Of a stretch of 5,375 nt of DNA, positions 1 through 4,977 are shown one piece after another (the first letter of the stretch is position 1; every line of letters begins with the position of its first letter). The translations under genes and the position numbers were made by a program. A model generated the notes under the pieces. The model was not told the DNA's origin. It searched no databases and saw only the letters and a program-made list of their open reading frames with translations. The stretch covers positions 1-5,375 of the forward strand of contig CALZMS010000095.1 of NCBI GenBank assembly GCA_945788595.1. The letters run 5' to 3'. The stretch comes from an uncultured Lachnospiraceae bacterium (lineage in GTDB: Bacteria; Bacillota; Clostridia; Lachnospirales; Lachnospiraceae).

Positions 1-524
1 ATTTCCTCATCCGGTGTAAATCCGATACAGATCGTACCGTGAGGGATTTTTTCTTTGATGATTTCCTCTACCATAGTCATAATTTCAGCCAGACCGGCTT
101 TGTCATCGGCTCCGAGGAGAGTGGTGCCGTCGGTGGTGATCAAGGTGCATCCTTTAAGAGAGTGAAGGTGCGGAAACACTTCCGGAGACAATATCAGTCC
201 GCTTTGTCCCAGCGCAATTTTTTCTCCGTTATAGTCTGGAATGATCTGAGGAGTCACGTTTTCACCGCAAAAATCCGGTGCAGTATCCATATGGGCGATA
301 AAGCCAAGGGCAGGGGCATGCTCCATCCCTTCTGTGGCAGGGATACGGGCATAGATGTAGCATTTTTCATCCAGCCGGATATCTGTGACTCCAAGATCCC
401 GCAATTCCTGAACCAGAAGTTCGGCCAGAGCAAACTGCCGTCTGGAGGAAGGAGTGCTTTCGCTGGTTTCCTCACTGGTAGTGTGTATTTTTACGTATGT
501 TAATAAGCGTTCATAGGCGCGCAT
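1..524 (-). CDS. pepT: Peptidase T (tripeptide aminopeptidase), N-terminal part, cut by the left edge
   Basis: This is a cytoplasmic zinc aminopeptidase of the M20 family that removes the N-terminal residue from tripeptides in the last steps of peptide breakdown. The reverse strand reads open from the ATG at 524-522 to the window edge and gives 174 codons (the family is usually a little over 400 residues). The protein starts MRAYERLLTYVKIHTTSEE. The di-zinc site residues are visible: H78 and D80 in the HMDTAPD motif, D140 in GADDKAG, and E173-E174 in PDEE, at positions matching my recollection of the E. coli enzyme's numbering. The start is fixed by a near-perfect AGGAGGTA ribosome binding site (complement of 531-538), six bases upstream. 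The gene is divergent from everything else in the window and has its own promoter at 608-636. The remaining metal ligand and the C-terminal part lie outside. The family call is very secure; M20 relatives such as PepV lack this exact motif set. Confidence 0.96.
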   Translation of the reverse strand, partial: MRAYERLLTYVKIHTTSEETSESTPSSRRQFALAELLVQELRDLGVTDIRLDEKCYIYARIPATEGMEHAPALGFIAHMDTAPDFCGENVTPQIIPDYNGEKIALGQSGLILSPEVFPHLHSLKGCTLITTDGTTLLGADDKAGLAEIMTMVEEIIKEKIPHGTICIGFTPDEE

Positions 525-544
525 GGAAAATACCTCCTGTATTT

Positions 545-588
545 GTCAGTATGCGATGGACACTGACTTTTTATGTATATCTGTACAG
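545..588 (-). promoter_or_regulatory. pepT leader with a small inverted repeat and a palindrome
   Basis: Between the predicted pepT promoter and its ribosome binding site lie two dyads. The first is the perfect 8-base palindrome CTGTACAG (581-588). The second is a 6-base stem, GTCAGT (545-550) with ACTGAC (562-567), separated by 11 bases. Both fall in the predicted untranslated leader and could be an operator and a weak RNA hairpin near the ribosome binding site. Both are short enough to occur by chance, and no regulator gene is adjacent. Confidence 0.2.
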
Positions 589-607
589 GTATCGGACAGA
601 CAGTTAT

Positions 608-636
608 ATTTTACCAATTCATAGATATCTGTGCAA
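608..636 (-). promoter_or_regulatory. Probable sigma-A promoter of pepT
   Basis: Read on the minus strand, TTGCAC (complement of 631-636) is followed after exactly 17 bases by TAAAAT (complement of 608-613). The -10 matches five of six consensus bases and the -35 three of six. Transcription would begin near 600 and give a leader of roughly 75 bases before the pepT start. No alternative of similar quality was found closer to the gene. Confidence 0.5.
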
Positions 637-751
637 CGATTTGGCAGAAAATGGGTAAATCAAAGTGACTAAATATACAGTATTTACTCGGCTCTGTTCA
701 CATAAGAAACTTGTTATTGGGTTGAGAGGCAAAATATTTGAAAATAAAAAT

Positions 752-780
752 TTGACTTTCAAATATATTTATGGTTTATA
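752..780 (+). promoter_or_regulatory. Possible extended -10 promoter upstream of the hydrolase
   Basis: TTGACT (752-757, five of six -35 bases) is followed after 17 bases by TTTATA (775-780), which has a TGG extension immediately in front (772-774). The -10 hexamer itself is poor (three of six), but the -35 and the TGn extension compensate. A transcript from here would have an untranslated leader of about 235 bases containing the repeat region before the hydrolase start at 1022. I found no better promoter nearer the gene: TATGAT at 946-951 has no -35 partner. Confidence 0.35.
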
Positions 781-960
781 TAGAAAACGCTGTGTCAGCC
801 ATTTTCGAAAGTGTCGGTTCGATATAGCAAGGAAATACTTCGAAAAAAGATACGTTTGTCATCTGTCGGAGTTTTGTGACATGATGCGCAAACTGAGCCG
901 CACTTGGGAAAAGACATATATCGAATGTCATTGGTTCCGGCGACGTATGATTTACATATA
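779..960 (+). repeat. Degenerate repeats of 60-66 bases (about three units)
   Basis: Three loosely similar units begin at about 779, 839 and 905. They are clearest when read as protein in one frame: YRKRCVSHF, FEKRYVCHL and WEKTYIECHW. Units two and three share GAAAA-type cores followed by TGTCAT, with a 3-base length difference, so the frame is kept. Units one and two match at only about half of positions by eye. The third unit contains TTGGGAAAAGACATAT (904-919), which recurs with one mismatch at 2885-2900 in front of the MATE gene. This could be a decayed intergenic repeat family, an RNA leader, or a fossil coding sequence. The similarity is weak enough that a statistical test is needed to trust it. 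Confidence 0.35.
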
Positions 961-1021
961 GAGAAATACCCACAAAAAAGAATAAATTTTCACCGCAGAA
1001 AAACGATAGAAAGGATTAGAT

Positions 1022-2257
1022 ATGGAAAATACACAGAAGATAACAAGTACATCAAATACAAAACACACAGAAAATAAAACCGGTAAAAAGATTCTGAAAA
1101 TAGCAGGCATCGGTCTCGGGGCAGTCGTTCTGGCCGGAGGGATTGCGGTCGCTGCTCTCTGGGGCAATGAAATCCGTACCGTCGCTTCCTTTAAGCAGAT
1201 CGTTCCGAGAAACGACGAGCATATGGATGGCTCCATTTATCAGATGAACGTGGCCGGAGATTATTATTTTGATGAATATCTTGAGCAGGGCGGAGCCAAA
1301 AGCGATGCCGAGTTGATCAATTTTGTGACGGGAAAGATTACTAAGGGACTTTTGAATATGACTATTGAGGAGAGTGAGATTGCCTGTTCTTCTTTTACGG
1401 CAGAAACGAAAGAAGGCGACCGCGTGTTTGGCCGCAATTATGATATGAAAAAAACAAACAGCTGTATTGTATACACTAATCCCGGCGGTGATCGCCATGC
1501 CTCTGTTTCCACTGTGGATCTGCAGTTTCTGGGATTAGATGTGGATCAGGATGTTACAGGGCTAATGGATAAGATCACTTGTCTGGCAGCTCCGTATATT
1601 CCGCTGGATGGCCTGAACGATGCCGGTGTCAGCTGTGGTATCTATATGACTTATCAGGGTGAAGAAACGGTGGCTACCGATCAGAATACGGACAAGCCGG
1701 ATCTGACCTCCACCACTATGCTGCGACTGATTCTGGATTATGCCGACAGTGTTGAAGAAGCCATCGAGCTTGTTTCTGCCTACGATCTGCATGATTCCGC
1801 GCAGACTTCCTATCATTATATGGTGGCGGATGCCGAGGGCAATAGTGCTGTGTTGGAATGGGTAAACGCGACAGATAATACAGATAATGACGGTGCTGCC
1901 CGTCAGCTGAACGTGATCTATAATACAGAAGATCCGAGAACCCAGACAGCGGAATGGCAGTGTGTGACAAATTTCATTCTGACAGAGGACTATTATGAGT
2001 CTGAGGAAGATATGAAAGGTCAGGATCGTTATGAGCATCTGTTCCAGGCATTGAAGGAAAAAGAAGGCAAGGTTGAGGACGATAATGAGGCCATGAAACT
2101 GCTTTCTGAAGTGGGCAGACGTACGTGGAATAATGACGATAAGAATCATTGTACTGTTCACAGTGTGGTATATAATCTTACCGACCGCACAGCTCTGTGG
2201 GTGCCCAATGAGCATTACGGCGAAGAGGGATATGTTTTTGAACTGAGTGTAAAATAA
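1022..2257 (+). CDS. Membrane-anchored Ntn hydrolase of the choloylglycine hydrolase / acid ceramidase-like superfamily (linear amide C-N hydrolase)
   Basis: This is probably a cysteine-nucleophile hydrolase that cleaves a non-peptide amide bond outside the membrane. Residues 1-21 are polar, residues 23-47 form one hydrophobic segment (signal anchor or uncleaved signal), residues 48-121 look like a propeptide, and the catalytic domain begins at Cys122 (I-A-C-S-S-F). Arg138 and Asp141 in VFGRNYD lie 16 and 19 residues after the Cys, the same spacing as Cys2, Arg18 and Asp21 of bile salt hydrolases. Asn199 (LNDAG), Asn317 (VTNF) and Arg336 (QDRYEHL) are likely further active-site residues. The CSSFTAETKEG start and the VTN and DRY regions also resemble acid ceramidase and NAAA. 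Family knowledge implies self-cleavage before Cys122. The substrate (bile salt, N-acyl amide, acyl-homoserine lactone, penicillin V) cannot be read from sequence. The start is set by AAAGGA at 1010-1015. The gene stands alone and is followed by a terminator. Confidence 0.88.
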   Translation: MENTQKITSTSNTKHTENKTGKKILKIAGIGLGAVVLAGGIAVAALWGNEIRTVASFKQIVPRNDEHMDGSIYQMNVAGDYYFDEYLEQGGAKSDAELINFVTGKITKGLLNMTIEESEIACSSFTAETKEGDRVFGRNYDMKKTNSCIVYTNPGGDRHASVSTVDLQFLGLDVDQDVTGLMDKITCLAAPYIPLDGLNDAGVSCGIYMTYQGEETVATDQNTDKPDLTSTTMLRLILDYADSVEEAIELVSAYDLHDSAQTSYHYMVADAEGNSAVLEWVNATDNTDNDGAARQLNVIYNTEDPRTQTAEWQCVTNFILTEDYYESEEDMKGQDRYEHLFQALKEKEGKVEDDNEAMKLLSEVGRRTWNNDDKNHCTVHSVVYNLTDRTALWVPNEHYGEEGYVFELSVK

Positions 2258-2269
2258 TTTGCCTTTGAC

Positions 2270-2319
2270 CGGCTTATTTTGAAGTCTGAATTGTCAGAAC
2301 TCAAAATAAGCCGATTTTT
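2270..2319 (+). terminator. Strong rho-independent terminator after the hydrolase gene
   Basis: A perfect 13-base inverted repeat, CGGCTTATTTTGA (2270-2282) and TCAAAATAAGCCG (2301-2313), is continued after a 2x2 internal mismatch by a second stem, TCTGA (2285-2289) with TCAGA (2294-2298), around a 4-base loop. An ATTTTT run (2314-2319) follows. It begins 13 bases after the hydrolase stop codon. On the minus strand the sequence beyond the stem is not T-rich, so it should work rightward only. It isolates the hydrolase from the PAS gene. Confidence 0.9.
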
Positions 2320-2335
2320 GATTGCTATGAAAAGA

Positions 2336-2364
2336 TTGTTATTTTATGAAAAGTTTGCTACTAT
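2336..2364 (+). promoter_or_regulatory. Probable extended -10 promoter of the PAS gene
   Basis: TTGTTA (2336-2341) and TACTAT (2359-2364) are separated by 17 bases, each matching four of six consensus bases, with a TGC extension (2356-2358) directly before the -10. Transcription would start near 2371, downstream of the terminator and about 40 bases before the PAS start codon. A second, weaker pairing, TTGATT (2318-2323) with TTTTAT (2342-2347), overlaps it. Confidence 0.5.
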
Positions 2365-2397
2365 GAAAAAATACGATCAGAAAATATTTGCCTATAT

Positions 2398-2403
2398 GGA
2401 GGG
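2398..2403 (+). promoter_or_regulatory. Ribosome binding site that fixes the PAS protein start
   Basis: GGAGGG lies seven bases before the ATG at 2411. The same frame is open back to a TTG at 2279, but that codon sits inside the terminator hairpin and before the predicted promoter. The in-frame ATGs at 2327 and 2363 lie before or within the promoter elements and lack a binding site. The start at 2411 is therefore preferred. Confidence 0.75.
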
Positions 2404-2410
2404 AATTTTA

Positions 2411-2794
2411 ATGCTGGAAAAAATGTTTAAAAGCGTACTGGAGCAGGACCGCGCAGCCATTGTTCTGTGTGATCTTTCCCACACTATTGTATATATGAAT
2501 CCTGCGGCGCAGACCAATTACAGCAAATACGGCGGTGCAGCTTTGATCGGTAAAAGCCTGCTGAATTGTCACAATGCTCAATCGGTGGAGAAAATCAGAC
2601 AGGTGGTGGAATGGTTCAGTGCCTCGGTCAATCACAATATGATCTATACTTTTCATAATGAAAAACAGAACAAGGATGTCTATATGGTGGCCCTCAGAGC
2701 AGAGGATGGGCAGTTGATCGGGTATTATGAGAAACATGAATACCGGACACCGGAGACGGCAGAGGTATACGATTTCACTCATTCATTATATTGA
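2411..2794 (+). CDS. Small stand-alone PAS domain protein
   Basis: This is a 127-residue soluble protein that is almost entirely one PAS sensory fold. An N-terminal helix (1-12, MLEKMFKSVLEQ) leads into the typical first strands, AAIVLCDLSHTIVYMNPAA (residues 15-33). A helical region with GKSLLNCH (47-54) follows, and closing strands include MIYTFHNE (77-84), VYMVALRAEDGQLIGYYE (90-107). The G-K/R-x-x-x-NCH feature is shared with the PAS domain at the end of DUF438-type proteins, as far as I recall, where Cys and His might bind a ligand or cofactor; that role here is inference. There is no kinase, GGDEF, HTH or membrane part, so it must act by binding a partner or small molecule. It lies between a terminator and a 274-base gap, so it is probably expressed alone. 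The family is fairly sure, the function unknown. Confidence 0.82.
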   Translation: MLEKMFKSVLEQDRAAIVLCDLSHTIVYMNPAAQTNYSKYGGAALIGKSLLNCHNAQSVEKIRQVVEWFSASVNHNMIYTFHNEKQNKDVYMVALRAEDGQLIGYYEKHEYRTPETAEVYDFTHSLY

Positions 2795-2864
2795 TTCGGA
2801 TAATTGCTATTTTTAGTAAGTAATTTGAAAAAGAAAATTCTATAGTAGATGAGATTTTAAAATT

Positions 2865-2975
2865 ATGACAATTTCGAGAGTGAGTTGGGAAAAGAGATAT
2901 TGTGTCGGACTCTCTTTTGGAATAAGAAGAAAAAGGATAACATGTAACTATATTTGTTATGGGTTATGCGTTTAA
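2865..2975 (+). repeat. Second copy of the W-E-K-x-Y encoding repeat motif
   Basis: TTGGGAAAAGAGATAT (2885-2900) matches 904-919 at 15 of 16 bases. In both places the frame reads S-R-x-W-E-K-x-Y (with one extra residue here) and is followed by an Arg-rich run and an Ile-x-x-x-Ile-like end. The core is enclosed by a 6-base inverted repeat, GAGAGT (2876-2881) and ACTCTC (2909-2914), followed by TTTT, which could form a loose hairpin. It may be a dispersed intergenic element; copy number elsewhere in the genome is unknown from this window. Confidence 0.35.
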
Positions 2976-2978
2976 CCT

Positions 2979-3007
2979 TTGCGTTGCCTACGGACTGAAC
3001 ATAAAAT
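2979..3007 (+). promoter_or_regulatory. Possible promoter of the MATE gene
   Basis: TTGCGT (2979-2984) and TAAAAT (3002-3007) are 17 bases apart. The -10 matches five of six consensus bases, the -35 only three. An overlapping alternative is TTGCCT (2984-2989) with TAATAA (3007-3012). Either gives a leader of about 50 bases. Confidence 0.35.
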
Positions 3008-3021
3008 AATAAAAGGAAAAG

Positions 3022-3031
3022 ACAGTACTGT
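3022..3031 (+). promoter_or_regulatory. Palindrome, candidate operator of the MATE gene
   Basis: ACAGTACTGT is a perfect 10-base palindrome sitting about 15 bases after the predicted -10 and about 40 bases before the MATE start. A second dyad, AGACA (3020-3024) with TGTCT (3037-3041), overlaps it. The position suits a repressor site controlling an exporter, but no regulator gene is adjacent. Confidence 0.25.
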
Positions 3032-3068
3032 AAGGTTGTCTGTAAAATTCATTCAGTGAGGTAGGAAG

Positions 3069-4409
3069 ATGAAAAATACAAAAAGTTTTCAACGTGAATT
3101 TATCTGCCTGGCGGTTCCCGTGGCGTTGCAGGGGCTTCTGCAGTCGTCCTTCAGCATGGTGGATCAGATTCTGGTTGGACAGTTGGGTGAGACAGCTATT
3201 GCCGGCATCGGGCTGGCAGGAAGATTTCTGTCGATTTACAGTGTTTTGCTATCAGCAATCGCGGCTGTAGCGGGAATCATGCTGGCGCAGTATCTGGGGA
3301 AACGTAATGAACAGGAGATTGGGCGAAGCTTTTATCTGAATCTCGGCTTTGGACTTGGTCTGGCTGTAATTTTTCTGGTAGTTTGTGAGATACTGCCAGG
3401 GAAAATCATGGGATTGTATACTATGGATTCTGATGTATGTGACGCAGCAGCTCTGTATCTGATGATCACAGCGGTCGGCTGTTTGCCCAGAGCATGCAGT
3501 CTTTTGTATGCGGCACTGCTCAGATGCATGGGGTATGCGTCTATACCGCTGTATGCTACAGGCTGCAATGCGATTTTTGACACCGTCTTGAGTTATATCC
3601 TGATTTTTGGGAAATTAGGATTTCCCAGGCTGGGTATTGCCGGTGCAGCAGCGGCAACGGTGGCAGCGCAGATCGTAGAATGTCTGGTGATTTTCCTTTT
3701 TTACCGCAATGTCAGAAAAAAAGAAACTTTGACTTTGATATTTAATTTGGATATGAATGGTGAAAAATGGAGACAGTATGCCGGTATTCTGGCACCGATT
3801 CTGGTATGTGAGCTTTTCTGGAGTCTGGGAGAGAATGTATATGGCATCATTTATGGACATATCGGGACGGCATCCTGCGCGGCTATGACGCTGATCGGTC
3901 CTATCGTATCACTTTTTATGGGACTGATGGGCGGTGTAGCCCAGGCCGCGGGGATACTGACGGGAAAAAGGCTGGGAGCCGGAGAATATGATCTGGCGTA
4001 TATAGAAGCGAAAAAGATGTGTCGGTATGGAATTTATGGCTCTTTACTGCTGTCACTGGCAGTGGTGCTGACAAGCCGCATGTATGTCAGTGTTTTTCAG
4101 GTGGAAGAAGCGGTAAGAGCTATGGCCTGTCAGCTGCTGTTTGTTTTTGCCTTGTTTGCGCCGGTGAAGGTGGAAAATATGATCCTTGGCGGTGGGATCG
4201 TCCGCAGCGGCGGCAAGACACAGTATATTATGTACGTGGATCTGATAGGAACATGGCTATTTGGTGTGCCGCTGGGACTTATTGCGGCCTTTGGGCTGCA
4301 TCTTTCCATCCCTTTGGTGTATGGCATTCTATCACTGGAGGAATGTGTCCGGCTGGGAATTACCATTTTTATTTTCAGAAGAAAAGGCTGGATGCAGGAT
4401 CTTTCTTGA
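3069..4409 (+). CDS. MATE family multidrug/metabolite efflux transporter
   Basis: This is an inner-membrane antiporter that exports cationic drugs or metabolites in exchange for sodium ions or protons. The 446-residue length is typical of the family. About twelve hydrophobic helices can be traced, in two halves of six: roughly 12-34, 45-73, 92-110, 127-150, 159-181 and 189-212, then 237-262, 270-297, 318-340, 350-372, 384-405 and 412-436. The first-half signature SMVDQILVGQLGETAIAGIGLA (residues 29-50) carries Asp32, and the second half has the conserved DLIGTWLFGVPLG (391-403). The linker at 213-235 is basic and polar, as expected for the cytoplasmic loop. The start is supported by GAGG at 3058-3061, seven bases upstream. 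It has no partner gene in the same transcript that I can show. The substrate, the coupling ion and the subgroup (NorM or DinF-like) cannot be settled by eye. Confidence 0.95.
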   Translation: MKNTKSFQREFICLAVPVALQGLLQSSFSMVDQILVGQLGETAIAGIGLAGRFLSIYSVLLSAIAAVAGIMLAQYLGKRNEQEIGRSFYLNLGFGLGLAVIFLVVCEILPGKIMGLYTMDSDVCDAAALYLMITAVGCLPRACSLLYAALLRCMGYASIPLYATGCNAIFDTVLSYILIFGKLGFPRLGIAGAAAATVAAQIVECLVIFLFYRNVRKKETLTLIFNLDMNGEKWRQYAGILAPILVCELFWSLGENVYGIIYGHIGTASCAAMTLIGPIVSLFMGLMGGVAQAAGILTGKRLGAGEYDLAYIEAKKMCRYGIYGSLLLSLAVVLTSRMYVSVFQVEEAVRAMACQLLFVFALFAPVKVENMILGGGIVRSGGKTQYIMYVDLIGTWLFGVPLGLIAAFGLHLSIPLVYGILSLEECVRLGITIFIFRRKGWMQDLS

Positions 4410-4433
4410 AGAAAAGTATGAGTAAAGTTTGGA

Positions 4434-4462
4434 TTTTCAGAAGAATGCGAATGTGATATAGT
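4434..4462 (+). promoter_or_regulatory. Probable extended -10 promoter of the bcp-yaaA operon
   Basis: TTTTCA (4434-4439, four of six) is followed after 17 bases by TATAGT (4457-4462, five of six), with a TGA extension (4454-4456) directly in front. Transcription would start near 4469, giving a leader of about 55 bases to the ATG at 4525. It lies in the MATE-bcp gap, where no terminator is visible, so some read-through from the MATE gene is also possible. Confidence 0.55.
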
Positions 4463-4509
4463 GTGACATAGGAACTGTTGTGAATAATTACGCTGCAGAG
4501 TTAAGAGAA

Positions 4510-4515
4510 AAGGAG
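4510..4515 (+). promoter_or_regulatory. Ribosome binding site that fixes the peroxiredoxin start
   Basis: AAGGAG lies nine bases before the ATG at 4525. The frame is open back to a GTG at 4480, which would add 15 polar residues that are not part of the peroxiredoxin fold and has no binding site, so 4525 is the preferred start. Confidence 0.8.
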
Positions 4516-4524
4516 AATAAATTT

Positions 4525-4977
4525 ATGCTGGAAGTAGGAACAAAAGCACCGGATTTCACCCTGCCGGATCAGAATGGTGACATACATACACTGGAGGAAT
4601 ACAGAGGCAAAAAAGTGATCCTGTATTTCTATCCCAAGGATAATACAGCAGGATGCACAAAGCAGGCCTGTGGCTTTGCGGAGAGATACCCGCAGTTTCT
4701 GGAAAAGGGGGCTGTGGTTCTGGGTGTAAGCAAGGATTCCGTAAAGTCTCATAAGAACTTTGAGACAAAATACACCCTGCCCTTTACCCTGCTGTCCGAC
4801 CCGGATCGTCAGGCCATCGAAGCTTACGATGTATGGAAAGAAAAGAAAAACTACGGAAAAGTATCCATGGGCATAGTGCGTACCACCTATCTGATCGATG
4901 AGAACGGCATCATCGTGAAAGCCATGGATAAGGTAAAGGCTGCGGATAATCCTCAGCAGATGCTGGAGGAATTGTAA
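4525..4977 (+). CDS. bcp: Bcp-type thiol peroxiredoxin (thioredoxin-dependent peroxidase)
   Basis: This cytoplasmic enzyme reduces hydrogen peroxide and organic hydroperoxides using a reactive cysteine that is then restored by thioredoxin. The 150-residue protein begins MLEVGTKAPDFTLPDQNGD and shows the AhpC/TSA-type thioredoxin fold. The active site is PKDNTAGCTKQAC (residues 37-49): Cys44 is the peroxidatic Cys and Cys49, five residues on, is the resolving Cys, the arrangement of the Bcp/PrxQ group with a C-x4-C pair. Thr41 and Arg119 (in GIVRTTYLID) complete the usual catalytic set. Length is close to the roughly 155 residues of E. coli Bcp. It is the first gene of an operon: its TAA stop shares one base with the yaaA ATG. 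Expression is probably peroxide-responsive, though only a poor PerR-like match is visible in the leader. Confidence 0.96.
   Translation: MLEVGTKAPDFTLPDQNGDIHTLEEYRGKKVILYFYPKDNTAGCTKQACGFAERYPQFLEKGAVVLGVSKDSVKSHKNFETKYTLPFTLLSDPDRQAIEAYDVWKEKKNYGKVSMGIVRTTYLIDENGIIVKAMDKVKAADNPQQMLEEL
4965..4969 (+). promoter_or_regulatory. yaaA ribosome binding site inside the end of bcp
   Basis: GGAGG sits in the last codons of bcp, seven bases before the yaaA ATG at 4977, which overlaps the bcp stop as TAATG. This arrangement indicates that yaaA translation is coupled to bcp. Confidence 0.8.

Larger units (their letters stand above)
525..1021. other. Gene-poor divergent intergenic stretch
   Basis: These 497 bases separate divergent pepT and the hydrolase gene. 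The left part holds the pepT leader and promoter. The middle (about 720-780) is very AT-rich and contains a possible plus-strand promoter. The right part (about 779-960) carries degenerate repeats. An open frame of 98 codons starting with GTG at 665 crosses the region, but it has no ribosome binding site, an unusual basic Cys/His/Arg-rich composition and no recognisable family, so I do not call it a gene. No tRNA, riboswitch or terminator was recognised. Confidence 0.6.
2795..3068. other. Intergenic region before the MATE gene
   Basis: These 274 AT-rich bases contain no clear terminator for the PAS gene. They hold the second copy of the TTGGGAAAAGA-type repeat core, a possible promoter and a 10-base palindrome close to the MATE start. 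A 36-codon frame (ATG at 2865, stop at 2973-2975) encodes a basic peptide with the same W-E-K-x-Y motif as the 779-960 repeats. It has no ribosome binding site and is not called a gene. Confidence 0.55.

Noticed and set aside
39..503. 154-codon plus-strand open frame
   Set aside because: It lies wholly opposite pepT, whose catalytic motifs and ribosome binding site are clear; the plus frame is its shadow.
665..961. 98-codon plus-strand open frame as a protein gene
   Set aside because: It starts with GTG without a ribosome binding site, is strongly basic and rich in Cys, His and Arg, matches no family I know, and would start upstream of the only promoter candidate. Treated as repeat-containing intergenic sequence.
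1562..2215. 217-codon minus-strand open frame within the hydrolase
   Set aside because: It is antisense to a conserved enzyme whose active-site residues are visible, and it has no recognisable domain.
2279..2410. N-terminal extension of the PAS protein
   Set aside because: The TTG at 2279 is inside the terminator stem, and the extension covers the promoter; the ATG at 2411 has a proper GGAGGG.
2876..2918. GAGAGT/ACTCTC dyad plus TTTT as a terminator of the PAS gene
   Set aside because: Only six base pairs around a 27-base loop and a short T run; too weak to call.
2865..2975. 36-codon open frame as a small protein gene
   Set aside because: No ribosome binding site before the ATG; its similarity to the 779-960 frame is better explained by a shared repeat until copies are counted.
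4401..4416. Terminator after the MATE gene
   Set aside because: TTTCTT/AAGAAA symmetry has a one-base loop, is AT-only apart from one pair each side and has no T run.
4019..4456. 145-codon frame overlapping the end of the MATE gene
   Set aside because: Out of frame with a clear transporter, Trp/Cys/Gly-rich composition typical of a shadow frame.
4480..4524. GTG-started extension of the peroxiredoxin
   Set aside because: No binding site before 4480, and the fold begins at the ATG at 4525 with a good AAGGAG.
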